Of a stretch of DNA of 64,000 bases, positions 24,247 to 38,445 are shown one piece after another; within the stretch, counting starts at the first letter, position 1; every line of letters begins with the position of its first letter. Under the pieces are notes generated by a model. It saw nothing but the letters and a program-made list of their open reading frames with translations. It ran no database searches and was not told the DNA's origin. The position numbers were made by a program, and so were the translations under genes. The stretch is from contig JAQJVL010000084.1 in assembly GCA_035578905.1 (NCBI GenBank), positions 2,511,015 through 2,575,014 on the forward strand. Reading direction: 5' to 3'. The DNA comes from Stictocephala bisonia. Taxonomy: Eukaryota > Arthropoda > Insecta > Hemiptera > Membracidae.

Positions 24247-27141
24247 CGTCTGATACATAGCAATAGTTTACAATATTACATTAGGTAATTAACTAAATTC
24301 ATATTTGCGTCTGGGTAAAACATTACGTCTAAATGATTAAACAATCGATGATGTAATTGTGCCTTTATGCTCACGTTTAAAATTATTTTATTTGGAACTC
24401 ATAATATATTTCGTTAATTCTTTATTTGTAATAATAATCGCTAAATCTTTGTGATAATTACTCCCGTCAGTCATAAATAAATAAATTCAATTGCATAACA
24501 GATTTATTTCTTATATTTTACCCATAACTTTAGGTTGCTTTATTAAAGATAATTTACAATCATATGATGGAATAGAAGTGATTAGATTGGTGCAAATTGT
24601 ATTTCATTGTAAAATTACTAACACTCAAGCATACTTATAGAGTAAAAGTTGCTCGGTACTTATATAACGTTTGCTTTTTTTAATATAATTAAATTATGAT
24701 GTAAACAGTAACGAGTGAAAGCTTTATTCCAAACACACGAATATGAGATGTCAGGGGAAGTTATACTTTTAAAAACATTTTACAATATTTTTTACTGTTT
24801 TTATAAGTAACGGAGATTTGAGTAAAATACGTCTAATCTAATACTGACTTATTTTCATAATTACAATGAATACATGAGAACCATTTAAAAATTATGTTTT
24901 ACGATAAAGTTAAAAAAATGAAATACATTAAAAATATGACGTTAAGGCACAACTTTGCATGCAGTTAGTTAAGAAAGTAATGTAACGTAGTTAATACATA
25001 TTTAATGCAATTGTACTTGAATATGACAATTTTCATCAAGGGTAAATGCTTCAGTTACAGGTTTTATGCAAAAAATGCCCTTTGCGATTTGATTAAATTA
25101 TCCCTTAGACCTCAAGATATAACTCACCATGTTATTGTATTATTACACGGTGTTTTAGTGAAAAAATATGATTTAGTATAATTCATTTAGTGTAATTAAA
25201 ACAAAAACCCTTTCGGTATTTTGTGATGCAGTTTCACTCTTGTTAAATTTGAGCTGTACTCTCATACGAGACTAAGTTTAGACCCGTTCATTACACAGAC
25301 CAGCTGTACTCTAATATGACACTAAATTTAGATTAGTTCAATTTATATAGCTCTTGATAAATTTGGATTACTTTGATGAATATAAGTAAATACAAAAAGG
25401 ATATAGTAACATATTACCAGAGAAAATAATAAGGGTGAGTTATTCCAGTTTGACGAACTATCACACATTGATTATACAATATCTAGCAGCCGACACAATG
25501 AACAGTAGAGGGTTTAGTGTTTTATAAAATGTTTGCTATGTACATGTCATAACATATTACATTACAGGAATGACATGTCCATTATACAGTATATGGTGTG
25601 ATAAATTATGTCCTGAATATACTTGATAATATATTGGTTGACTCATAGGTGAATTAGATTTGATTGAGGGCTTTAAATACGTATTTAAAAAAATTAATGA
25701 ACTAACAATAAAAAATATATCAGACATTTTAGCAATATTTTCAGTATACATTCTATGGCATGTCATTAAAACATTATTTTAAAATGATTAACTAAAAATG
25801 AATTTATTGGTTTACTACTTTTTGTAAAATTTCACTATTTTATTCTATGAAACTTGTGACTCCAAATATGTGCATTTAAAGTGTACCAATTGCAACACTG
25901 ATCAACTTATGCAACAATGAAAAATATCCCTTGATTTATACCAATTTATTATTAAGTTTAATTTAATCTAATTTACATTTTAAACTAAATAATTCGGACG
26001 TCAAGCTACAAACTATAAGAGAAATCAAAACTAAAACAAATTCAACTAAATACAGTAATCTTCCATTCAATTACAATATATTATAATTTTTGATAGTATT
26101 TTTTAATCAATACAAAATGTTTCGTATCGGAAAATAAACAATTTATTTAGTATCCTATATTTAACTCATATCCTACATCCATCGCCAGCCGTCGGTCTTT
26201 CTAGTTATGTGTCATTTTTTATTAATATTTGTTTCGTCCACTACTACTACACCTTGTATTAATGGAGACACCAACGAAAATGTACAAGGTGAGATCTGGG
26301 TCAGCTACGTGAAGGGCATAACTATTAGAAGTGTAGGCCTACGACTGCGCACTCTACAAACTTTAACGGTATATTTTAAAATGTATCCTTACTGCCGAAA
26401 ATATGTATTCGATTAATAAATATGTAAAAGTAAATGTTCTGAATTCACAATATAGATTAACAAGCATTAATATTCATTGAAAGTGTATGTTTTTAATGAA
26501 CACACAATGGGATTTCGTTAAATATTTTTCTCAGCAGGTTTGATATGGTTAAAAATTATGAAATATGAGCACATAACTTTATGTTGATGTAAGTTATTAA
26601 AAAATGAGGTTTATTTTAACTAATCTACTAATGTAATTGTAATAAACAATTTACTATAATTACTTTACCAGTACTTTACAAATGCTTTACAATAACTTCA
26701 CTACTGATATGAAAACATGTTGTAAAAAGTTTTTAAATTAACGTTTGGTTTTATATCAATTACAATAGTAAAATATGTTTACTTGTATTCAAATTAATTA
26801 TTGAATTTAAAATTAGTGCATTAGTAAATAATTTCAACTCCTTTTAGCTGGAGAGATATCTCAGATAAACATTAATTTCTATTAAGGTAATTTAGCGGCA
26901 GTACTAACACAACACAAGAACGGCTGGTTCACAGCGGTGCTGCCACACGCAGGCCGTGTCATATTCATCACCCACATGGGCAAAACACCCCTTACAACTA
27001 ACTGACTGTACAGCCGGGCTTTGACTTTGTATATCCTAGAAGTTGTCATAGTGTCTTACCATAGTTAACTACTTACTACGGCCTGTTATTAGTTATTACC
27101 GGCTAACTTTACTTAGTTAAGTATAAATAACCCTTTATTTA
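24247..27141. other. AT-rich intergenic DNA
   Basis: No gene is supported. A pair of similar ~40-bp blocks beginning AGCTGTACTCT lies about 52 bp apart near 25251 and 25303. A GC-richer patch at 26890-27020 has no recognisable coding content. The 69-residue frames at 25557-25766 and 26207-26416 show no family motif. Confidence 0.55.
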
Positions 27142-27384
27142 GGTATCAAGCGCATCTTCTATGACGTCACTTGGGCGAAATGGAAACGACAAATACAAAA
27201 ATATTGTTCTAATTCCCATAGTTTACATTTCCAGCTGATAAATGGTAAATAACTTGCCTAACCATTTAGCTGAATGCTTCTATGGGATTGGTAGATTTAG
27301 TTACCAGTATTTTATCGAATAATCAAATCAGGTGATTTAGCCCATGTGACGTCATAGTCTACTGTGCAGCCTCATCATGATACC
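27142..27384. mobile_element. 243-bp MITE with TA target duplication
   Basis: The ends are inverted: left GGTATCAAGCGCATC then CTATGACGTCACTTGGGC, right (complement strand) GGTATCATGATGAGG then CTATGACGTCACATGGGC. TA flanks both sides (27140-27141 and 27385-27386). A second inner palindrome (CCATAGTTTACATTTCCAGC and its partner CTGAATGCTTCTATGGG-like) occupies the middle. Known: TA duplication characterises the Tc1/mariner superfamily. Inferred: a short non-autonomous member; it has no coding capacity. Confidence 0.7.
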
Positions 27385-27777
27385 TACCGCCTTTTCTAGT
27401 TCCCGTGGTTGTGGTTAGGTTTGGTTCGAAATTTACTTCAGAACTATGTAAGTTGTTTATTTATTCCAACGGCTGATTATCGAAACTATTATAAACAATT
27501 AATTGTCAAATTCGTATTGCTAGCTCCACTATCTCCTTAACCTACAAGATACCTGGAAACCACTTCTGTGATTCCACCAATTTAATTTATCAACCCCAGT
27601 GCCAGCACTGTCCTGCCCAATCAGGGGTTGCATTGATACTTCTTAGAACCCCTCGGGTGGTTTCTCGATGGAATTTCTAAATAATGATAGGCCTATGTGT
27701 TAACCAGAGACCTTAAGAATGCCCATGCAAAATTTCAAATGAAATGAATGGGTTCAGTAGTTTATATGTGATTGAGT

Positions 27778-28222
<445 letters not shown>

Positions 28223-30120
28223 CTTTAAATTTTTATATAATACAGTAGTAAGATAATTAATTGTAAAGTGAACAAAGAAGAACTGGAAAACATTATACTA
28301 CGTTCACTAAATATGTTTTACTGAACCGTACTCAACGTAACTAAAGTGAGTAAAAAAAAAAAAACCATTACGTTGTAAGAAGAATAAACATGCTTGGAAT
28401 ATCATTACGTATATCAACAATATAATTAGAAAATGTAATATCTATACCAATATTACACTTTAGAGGCCCTTGACTTTCCATCAAATCATATAAAAACATT
28501 CAGAATCAAATATAACAAAACGACTGAACTTGAAACGTATATTAAAAATACATTAAAATATTTACATTCATAATAGTTTCTATAATTATAAACATAAACG
28601 TAGAAGGTGTTTGTAGGAATTTCTGAAGGAGATAAATTTATTGTCATTTAGGACCACATGATTCATATGTCAATGTGTCGGCGTGTGGCCATCATCGAGG
28701 TCTTGTATAACACTGCGTTAATACTGTTTTTTATGTATTTGTTCATTAAATTATAATTCATAGTACTGAAAATGCTAATTAGAAAGTTAACTGTACAAGT
28801 TGCTATAGGTGAAAAAATCTAATTTAACGCCAGCAGTAACTGCGTGGTTTTCGGGAGTAAATAATTGAATTTGTAACCAGGTCGTGGAGAGCAATGTAAT
28901 AAGAAGGTGGAAATGGGAAAAGTTAAACGAGTTTGCAAAATGGCCACAAATATCCGTGCTAACATTCCGTCTCCTTCAGTTAGGCACTCGGGTAGGTTCC
29001 AGGGGGTCCTTTAGAATGTAAAACTACGGTGAGTAAAAACTAACCCTGGCTGTTGGGTTATTAATAAATCGCTCTTTCTGAGGAAAATACGACCTTAGTA
29101 AGTAACAATGACTACACTCGTCATAAACTCCCGTCTCATTCATACTACCTCATATTTGCCCTTATCAATAGTTTTCCAATTACTACTACCATTCCAAATA
29201 GTTGAATCAGATTATATTACCAATGAATAATGAATAACGGTAAACAGTTACAACACGCTATAAGTTTTTATATTTATTACATAAATAATGTAATATGAAA
29301 GAAACTAACCACATACAGTATTTGATTTAAGTTCAACAATTTAGTCACATGTAGATAATACTAATTCAATTGCAACATTATAAATTAATAAACAACAAAA
29401 GACCTCAACAACAAAAAACCTTAACAAACTTTTCGATGTGGTTGAATCATAAAAACAAGTCATTAAAATATAACTATGCTATAATCTTTAGCTATAAAAG
29501 TACAGTAATAGTTTGAATATGTCTGAAGGGCTTAAAAAATTTTTCGATATGGTTGAACTATAAAAAAATGCATAATGTTAGGTCTAAATCATATGTCTTT
29601 AAATGTAGTTATAATATCATATTTCATTATAAAATATAACAATAATAATGTTATAAAATACTGAACATTATGCGTGGTAAAGATGTTTTTACTATTTAAT
29701 TTACAGTTTTACTATTGTTTTAAATGTTTAATCAATTTATAGAAGGTTCATATGTTTTATATTTCTTTATGGAATTATGAGAAACCTCCTGATTGTTATT
29801 TATATTCTGAGGTTCTTGCTTAATATATGTGTATATATTTTACAGTCTGTTGCATAGTTAAGAGGCAAGCACGAGTTTGTTACCACTTTAAAGTCAGTTT
29901 CGTCAAAATATTTTACACTTATAAAACTTACCTCTCTTACTTACTTATACTGTCAAAAAATAGTTAGATTCCACAGTGTACATAGAACATTTTTACATCA
30001 AATCCGAAACGTTAATTTGGAGTGCTTATCAATTTATTTTAGTTATATAATTAGCTTAGATTTCTGCTAATTACAATGTTATTCGGCGAGATGAAACGTA
30101 AACAGCAGTGCAATATAGTG
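28223..30120. other. AT-rich intergenic DNA
   Basis: No gene is supported. Around 28930-29035 a GC-richer patch contains an ATG in good context and a GTGAGT, but the frame from the ATG stops after 24 codons, before the GTGAGT. Two similar ~28-bp blocks (TTTTCGATGTGGTTGAA-like) lie at about 29427 and 29538. Confidence 0.5.
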
Positions 30121-30495
30121 TCGATAGTGTTTGTTTGTTATTGACCTAAGCGTGATTAGTTTTGGTTCTAGCAGTGGCTCGGCTATGTAATGTCATTAAA
30201 CACCTGTCTGTTATCATTTATTACACCAGGTATGATAGAATGTAAACATCACACTAATACAGTGTCGGTTTGTTTGTTATTGACCTAAGCGTGATTAGTT
30301 TTGGTTCTAGCAGTGGCTCGGCTATGTAATGTCATTAAACACCTGTCTGTTATCATTTATTACACCAGGTATGATAGAATGTAAACATCACTCTAATACA
30401 GTGTAATGTCATTAAACACCTGTTTGTTATCATTTATTACACCAGGTATGATAGAATGTAAACATCACACTAATACAGTGTCGGTTTGTTTGTAA
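30121..30495 (+). repeat. 139-bp tandem repeat, 2.6 copies
   Basis: Two nearly identical 139-bp units (TTGACCTAAGCGTGATTAGT at 30140 and 30279) are followed by a third unit that lacks an internal 62 bp; its GTCATTAAACACCTGT lies 77 bp after the preceding one. The high identity between units indicates recent duplication. No gene lies within. Confidence 0.9.
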
Positions 30496-32908
30496 TGGCT
30501 TTGTTTAATTATGTTACCAATAAATTAACTCTTATTAGGCACAAACTTCTGACTTTCTCATCCAGAACTGTTAAATCTATATTACAAGTATTTCTCACGA
30601 CTATATAGTCACATGTACATTATAGTAAGGTTTCATAAATATAAATTTGTTTAAATGGGAAGAATGGCAAACCTAAAATTGGACTGTTTGATTATTAACA
30701 TCGATTAAAGTTATAATTCCGTAAAGGAACTCCTCAAGAATCATGAATCACTTACAGTTTAAAATATGTGTAAAATTTTTTTGTCTTTAAATGAAAATGA
30801 GTTATTTATTTTTCAATACAAAACGATACATACTATCCAGTATCTTCAAAGTTGAATTAATTCCGTTTCCTTGCTAATTAATAAAACAAATTTTATCTTT
30901 TCATGGAGATCAATATTCATAAGGAAACCATATCTATCGGCCAAATATTATGATAACCCAATTATAATAGACAAAATTTTATCACATTTAGTCAACGTGT
31001 TCTTGTTCATTATTAGCCTTAAGAATTTAATTATATGATAATTTTACGTCATAACTGTAGAGTTGTAGTTATAGCAGAACTAGTTATTGTTTTAAAAACT
31101 ATTTATTGTTTGAATATGCAACAGAACACATTTTATTCACTAATGTATCCTATTTAAACATATTCTAATTCGAAACTAATTTACTAGTCGTGTTCTTTGT
31201 AGCACTAAAACAAAATTTATGGTGTAACATTATGTCACATAATTATACATAGTTTAGTAAAACAATTACTTTGGTACATTCCTAGTGACATGAAATATTG
31301 TCAAATTGTTAGTCTCTTTTATAAGAAATAAAAAAAGTGGCTTTTATCATTATCTGATGTTTATTTTTTAAATGCAGTAGTTTGTTAGTCGAATCAAAGT
31401 ACAATTTTTGTTTTTATTTCAAATAAGTTATTTTTGTTAAACTGCTTACATAAGTTATTACTAAAAATGTATGTAAATCTACCTGTGAAATTTACAAAAC
31501 GCTTCGGATATGTTAATTCTGAAGGACTGGACTCAATTATTGTTATTTTATTTATTGAATTATTTGATATTAATTTTTAAACACTAGCCTTATTAATGGA
31601 AAAGGTACCAGTGGTATTTTTCTTAATTCTTTATTATAAAAAAATGTAATTTTTGTGTGAAATAAATCAATATTTCACATTGCTTTAAATATTTTGTGAT
31701 TTGTGAATATTAGTGTTCATAATTTGGGGATTAGTATTAATTGCCTACTTGACATTAATATTTGAAGCCTAAAGTGTGACTCACCAAATGAGTGAGCATG
31801 TTAACGAGAAATTGCGTGACCTTTTAAAGTAATTGCGACAGGGAGTGGCTGTCGACGCGTTTTTTCCAGATAGTTAGTGGTTGTTTTCTATCAGATAAAA
31901 AGTGGTTGTGTCCCATCACACTTGACATTAGATTGTAACTAAGCTCTTTATGGGTTAACGAAGTATTCTAACAATTGAGTTTTGAATAAACATATTTTTC
32001 AAACCATCTATTACTTTTTGTTTTTAAAACTTTTTCAAAATTACAAAATGTAAAAATATAGGCAAATTATAACTAATACATTTTAATAAGGATTAATATT
32101 AAGTTTAATACTATTTTTCCACAGCAAAATTATATGATTTATCATGTAAATATACGAGGCTTATTTGAGAGAGTTTTCACTTTTTCACTGTCTGATTCCA
32201 AATTGAAACTAATCTTGAAAATAATCATGAAAGTTTCCTTTATTAACTGACAAATTTAGACTCACACTCACGAGGAAATACGTCAATTGTATTAAATTGT
32301 CCCTGAAAATAGTTTATGTAGATAATTATTGTTTATAAAAAAATACAGATGACTCCTTGAGCTCCACCTACATTAATACAATATTTTATAATACGTTATA
32401 TTTAGTCAAAACAAGTATACAAACTATCTTTGAAAAATAATCCCTAACTAATCTTGCCAAGTACTGTTCGTTAGAGCTACTAACATTGTGAAGCCAGAGA
32501 CCACAACCACTCTACACCAAGAACTTGCCAGTGGTTCACGAAACACGTCTTGTTCTCGTTTGTATTGATATATTGTATTGAACTCGTCCAAAATATAACA
32601 ATACATATGACTGAAGAGAATATTAATAAATATCAACTGTATTGGTCGGTTGTGGAACTTATATAAAAAAACATAGTATTGATTGCATTCTTGTATGAAG
32701 AGTTGTATACATTTCAGCTAAATGACTTTTGAAAAGATTAATTTAGTGTAAGCTTTCTTTTCTAAGATGACTTAAGTAAAGTATTATCTGATATCTGATG
32801 GATCTTTTAATCTCCAGCATTATTATTTAGTTTATAAACAAATTTATATTTTTCGTATGTTAAAAAGTTGAGGACTGTTTCATTTGCCAGGTGAAGTAAG
32901 GGCTACGT
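30496..32908. other. AT-rich intergenic DNA
   Basis: No gene is supported. TACGAGGCTTATTTGAGAGA at about 32154 resembles one end of mariner-type elements, but no matching opposite end was found. The 62-residue minus-strand frame at 32448-32636 has no recognised motif. Confidence 0.5.
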
Positions 32909-33165
32909 CTTAATGATACACACATTTATCACCTCATAAAATTGTTAAACCTTTATTAATGGTTCATTAGAGGTCTTGATTAGACTTTACTAGATTAGAT
33001 TAGGTCTGGATAGGTTTGACTAGAAGCACCCTGAACTAAGGCCGCTTCTAAGTCTAAAGATTAGTTGGAAATAAGATATTCATAAATAATCTTAATGATA
33101 CACATTTATCACTTTATAAAATGTTCAAACTTTTATTAATGATTTATTATAGGTCTGTATTAGAG
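32909..33165 (+). repeat. Two ~75-bp direct repeats 180 bp apart
   Basis: CTTAATGATACACACATTTATCAC (first 20 bases compared) through a TTTATTAATGGTTCATTA-like block at 32909-32985 recurs with differences at about 33090-33165. Between them is a TAGATTAGATTAGG-like simple stretch. Function unknown. Confidence 0.65.
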
Positions 33166-35278
33166 TTGGCTGCTGAAAACACCTCAAAATTGTAAAAACT
33201 ATTATTATTTTATCTTTAAAGTTCGAGATTATGTTTATATATCACTATCATAGCAAGTCTTATATAATTTTGTAAACTTTTCATTTACTATATCACATAT
33301 ATACATAATTATATGCTACAAATAATGGTTATCAATTTCTTAGCATTTATAGCTCTGTTTCATTTAATCTCATTCTATGCATATTTATCATTTTGGTGTT
33401 GGTCATTCTTATCTTAGGATCCCTGTATAAAATAATATTGGCTTCTTTGGAAAATAAAATCTCATTTGTATGGATTTTATTCAATAGGTAATTTCATAAA
33501 CACATATCTGTGATAGAGGTATTTCGATAAGATATTATATCGTGTATTTATAATAAATAATTTTTCTTGTTCATTAAAAACACGCTTTTAAAACTCTTTA
33601 CTCTTGATGCCAGTATTTTAACAGCAAATCTTAGTTATACTGATCTGTGAGGGCACAATCGGAATGAGTTTATTTCTTTATATCTACCCACTAAATAACT
33701 GTGCTAGATACTACTTAAAAAAGTTTGTTGAAATTGTTGATACTTCAATTAGGTTGAATCAGACTGAGTATAAGACAAATTTGTTTAAATATAGAACAAA
33801 CTTATAATTATTTGATTTACTTTTTATGATTAAATAAACCCACATAGGTGTACGATAGTTATTTATTTATCAGTATCAATTACCAAAATTGTACATCTAA
33901 AATAACCTACATAAGGACAAAACCTTCCCAATATCTGGCCATAATAATGTAAAAGCATGTAGAGCACAATAACTTTCCGATATCTTGATTGTAAAAGTAA
34001 TAAACATGGAAGATTTCCCTCGTATCTGTACCCTCAGGATAGTGATGTGGTTTTCTACGTAAAGTTAATTTTCAGATAATGCAAATATACTGCGTCTTCC
34101 GGGATGATTTATTTGAACATATTTTCAAATATACATACTACTAGTAACCTCAGCCATTAAGATATTGTTATAAATGCATAACACAAAAGAACGTATTAAT
34201 AAAATATATGTAATGCAATGAAAATAAATCATATGAGATACCCAAATTAAAGGCTACACGGATAACTACACCAATAGCGTATTTTTTTACCTCAAAAAAC
34301 ATATTTTTTTAATCATAGTTATCTGGATAACTACGTTACGGAAATAGTGGTTACTAAGAAAATTCAATTTTAAAGTATATATTAGAGTTCACTAAACATA
34401 CATGCTGAAATAAATATAACAGAGTCTTAAAGAAACACTATACTATTAATACAAATAAATAATAAAAACTCTTATTTTTCATTTATTACAGTAAATGTTT
34501 ACTGATATTTAATTCGTTTAGTTATAACAGAGGTAACCGAATCAAAAAATGAATTTGAATGTTTCTCGTAAAGACAAAATGCACAAGTTATATTTTATAG
34601 GTAATTCATGTAATCTTATGTATTTTTTATAATGTCATAAGAGGAAAGGTGATTAATATATCTTCTAGTTATAAGTATTAGTCCTTAGTCACAAACAAAC
34701 CTTTTGACAAATGTGATAATTCACAACACATAAAACACAAAATAGCTTTAACGTATATTTGATATAGCTATACTTTCATATAACATAGGAGGATTTAGGT
34801 ATGTAATGTTATGAAAAAATGAGTTACTAATGTCTCACAATGTTTTTTTTAGTAAAAACTGTTGTAATTATAAATAAATTTACAATAATATACTAAAGTT
34901 ACATTTAATATAGTTCAAACATTTTAATCTTGATAGTTTTAACAGTAATATATACTGTTAAATATAATATAAATAGTAATATAAACAGTAATATATACTA
35001 TACTGACCACACTACTCGTAAAAGTGGCCAGTCAATTCCGGGTTGTTTTATTATTATAACTTTGTACTGATTATGATGGAATAAATTCATTTATTCATTT
35101 ATTCATTTATTCATATTACAAAGTAAATTACGATACGATTGATATGCACTTAAAATTACATACTATGTAATTTTAATGTAGTTTTTCAAATTATATAATA
35201 ATGTAAACATTGAACTCAAAAAGATATGAGTTGCAATATTTATAAATAACTTGAATGCAGACAGCACCAAAAGATATT
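33166..35278. other. AT-rich intergenic DNA
   Basis: No gene is supported. Simple sequence includes an (ATTC)n-like run at about 35085-35113 and locally repeated ATATACTGTTAAATATAA-like sequence at 34945-35005. Confidence 0.6.
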
Positions 35279-37040
35279 GTGTTAAGGGGTACACAGTCTA
35301 GATGAAGTGTTAGTACTTCCACGCAGGTAGACGAAGTAACACACGTCTCGTCCAAACACCAAACACAGCTTAGTGCGCCATTCTGGAAATTCCTTCCTGT
35401 AGTTAGGTGTTAACATGAAGTAGGGTGTACCTTAGTTTATATATTGTGTTCAGGGGTACACAGTCTAGATGAAGTGTTAGTACTTCCGTGAAGGTGGTCT
35501 ACGTCATATATCACCTCCAAACACCAAACACGGCTTAGTGAGCCATTCTGGACATTCCTTCCTGTAGTTAGGTGTTAACATGAAGTAGGGTGTACCTTAG
35601 TTTATATATTGTGTTAAGAGGTACACAGTCAAGATGAAGTGTTAGTACTTCCGTGAAGGTAGACGACGTCATATATCTCCTCCAAACACCGTTTAGTGAG
35701 ACATTCTAGAACTTCCTTCACAGTGGTTAAAGGTTAACAAGAAGTAGGATGAGACCTTAGTCTATATATTGTGTTAAGGGGGTACAGTCAAGATGAAGTG
35801 TTAGTACTTCCATGCAGGCAGACGACGTCAAAAATGTCTCGTCCAAACACCCAACACCGCTTAGTGAGCCATTCTGGACATTCCTTCCTGTAGTTAGGTG
35901 TTAACATGAAGTAGGGTGTACCTTAGTTTATATATTGTGCTAAGGGGTACACAGTCAAGATGAAGTGTTAGTACTTCCGTGAAGGTAGACGACGTCATAT
36001 ATCTCCTCCAAACACCAAACACGGCTTAGTGAGCCATTCTGGACATTCCTTCCTGTAGTTAGGTGTTAACATGAAGTAGGGTGTACCTTAGTTTATATAT
36101 TGTGTTAAGGGGTACACAGTCAAGATGAAGTGTTAGTACTTCCGTGAAGGTAGACGACGTCATATATCTCCTCCAAACACCGTTTAGTGTGACATTCTAG
36201 AACTTCCTTCACAGTGGTTAAAGGTTAACAAGAAGTAGGATGAGACCTTAGTCTATATATTGTGTTAAGGGGTACAGTCAAGATGAAGTGTTAGTACTTC
36301 CATGCAGGCAGACGACGTCAAAAATGTCTCGTCCAAACACCCAACACCGCTTAGTGAGCCATTCTGGACATTCCTTCCTGTAGTTAGGTGTTAACATGAA
36401 GTAGGGTGTACCTTAGTTTATATATTGTGCTAAGGGGTACACAGTCAAGATGAAGTGTTAGTACTTCCGTGAAGGTAGACGACGTCATATATCTCCTCCA
36501 AACACCAAACACAGCTTAGTGAGTCATTCTAGAAATTACTTCCTGCAGTTAGAGGTTAACATGAAGTAGGGTGTGACCTTAGTTTATATATTGTGTTAAG
36601 GGGTACACAGTCAAGATGAAGTGTTAGTACTTCCATGAAGGTAGACGACGTCATATATCTCCTCCAAACACCGTTTAGTGAGACATTCTAGGACTTCCTT
36701 CACAGTGGTTAAAGGTTAACAGGAAGTAGGGTGTGACCTTAGTCTATGTATTGTGTAAAGGGGGTACAGTCAAGATGAAGTGTTAGTACTTCCATGCAGG
36801 TAGACGACGTCACATATGTCTCCACCAAATACCAAACACCGCTTAGTGAGCCATTCTGGAACCTTCCTTTCCAGTGGTTGGATGTTAACATGAAGTAGGG
36901 TGTGACCTTAGTCTATGTATTGTGTAAAGGGGGGCACAGTCAAGATGAAGTGTTAGTACTTCCGTGCAGGCAAACGACGTCACATATGTCTCGTCCAAAC
37001 ACCAAACACCGCTTAGTGAGCCATTCTGGAACCTCCTTCT
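35279..37040 (+). repeat. ~165-bp satellite, 11 units with a ~490-bp trimeric higher-order repeat
   Basis: Eleven units are marked by GATGAAGTGTTAGTACTTCC at about 35301, 35468, 35633, 35792, 35959, 36124, 36282, 36449, 36615, 36774 and 36944. Spacings cycle through about 158, 167 and 165 bp. Three unit types recur in order. One carries CCGTTTAGTGAGACATTCTA, one GACGACGTCAAAAATGTCTC (or a later GTCACATATG variant), and one CCAAACACGGCTTAGTGAGC. The trimers starting at 35633, 36124 and 36615 are each about 490 bp. The same family occurs inverted at 40935-41830. Frames near 36885-37118 are repeat by-products. Confidence 0.95.
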
Positions 37041-37319
37041 ATATTGTATATGGTCTAGTTTTCTACTGCAAGTGGATTTTATCCTTGGTTTAACAGATTC
37101 GTAACGAGCAAAGTACATCTCCTACAGTTTCCTATAGGTAACGGCCTTCCATATATTTATTTTACAAATTGTTTCTGATTTTATGCCTCCTTGAATGCTA
37201 TAAGTTAGTCATATCTACTTTAAATTAGACAACATTTTCTGTATTGAAATGATATTTTCTATTCATCTCAAATAAACATTCACTTAAAATGAGTAATTTA
37301 TTTATTCTTAAGACATAAT

Positions 37320-37475
37320 TCCTTAAAAAGTTTTATTAACAAATAGCCCAATGGCAAAATAACAGCCGGAGGTTATCAGCTGATCACTTTCAAGCTTTGT
37401 GTATGACTCTGATAGGGATCGAACTAAAAACTTTTAGCTTATGAAGACGGACTTTAACCAACTACACTACGGACC
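37320..37475 (-). mobile_element. tRNA-derived SINE copy with recognisable A and B boxes
   Basis: On the minus strand it begins GGTCCGTAGTGTAGTTGGTT (A-box region, plus coordinates about 37453-37475). It continues through a CTTCATAAG segment like a tRNA anticodon arm to AGTTCGATCCCT (B box, 37414-37425). A non-tRNA body and the tail GCCATTGGGCTATTTGTTAA then follow. The tail is shared in outline with the copies at 21418 and 51465. It lies just outside the satellite array, within the interval between the two inverted arrays. Confidence 0.75.
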
Positions 37476-38445
37476 GATAATGTTTAGTAGTAGAAAATAA
37501 TAAGATAAAAGCGTAAATAACTAAAGTAAAATTCATAAATTGACTTTTCTTTTTAAACTAAAGTGTGGTAGCACGTTTGTTTAAAATAAATAAATAAATA
37601 ATAATACGAGCAATCGTATATCCTTATTATTAACTGTATATCCTTTAGGATACCCAGATTACTGTATATCATTTTAGTAATTACCATGCATAATATAACC
37701 CCTTAAGATGTTATTAGGTATTGATATAATTCAGGAATTTTGTGTAAAATCCTATAAAATATTTATACAATATCCTTAACGTTGCACATTGCCAAGATTA
37801 ACTTGACATTGTATAAACCATAAAGTGTATGCCAATGTAACGCAGCTATTTCTCAGGCATCCAAAGATTGACGATGCCTGGCATAAAGCGATAACAGCCC
37901 TGGCTTTGTGTGATATAATGTGCTTACCAGCTGGAAAGCCACAATATACACAGCAATGGTCCTACTGTATTTATTAGCAATGAAATTCCGGAAGGGATAT
38001 AGCACTGAGTATCATTCAACTCACAAAATTATTTGAAGAAAATTCATCAAAACTATTGAATAATAATATTCAAGATTTAATGTCAAAAATACAAATACTG
38101 AGGCCATAATAAATAATAATGGCGTTAAATGTGTCTAAAATATTTGTTAAGGTTTTATATAAGTAAGATAATATTAAACGCACTTTCGTACAATCTTAAC
38201 TGACCATTTAAAAAACATTACTAAATAAATCACTCCAGCCCTCACTCCCCCCCCCCCCCAATATATTCCACATGTGGCCGGTTCCCATGTGTTATATGTG
38301 TGCGTTGGGAGGAGGAGTGACAAAATTAAATATCAATGTAATTACATATTATATCAATACATGCATTACCTTACATTTCTAAATCATTGTATAATTTTAT
38401 AAATAGTTTTTAATCAGCATAATACGTGTTGGTACATATACAGTC
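37476..38445. other. AT-rich intergenic DNA with a poly-C run
   Basis: No gene is supported. A run of 13 C at 38247-38259 is unusual in such AT-rich DNA. Confidence 0.55.

Noticed and set aside
28920..29035. Possible exon with ATG and downstream GTGAGT
   Set aside because: The frame from the ATG stops after 24 codons, before the GTGAGT, and no other open frame links them.
32150..32190. Mariner-like terminal sequence TACGAGGCTTATTTGAGAGA
   Set aside because: No complementary end or transposase frame was found within several kilobases; a 20-base resemblance is insufficient.
37405..37475. Functional tRNA gene (a Met-like anticodon arm is visible)
   Set aside because: Acceptor pairing is not convincing, and the sequence continues into a SINE body and tail, so it is a tRNA-derived SINE.
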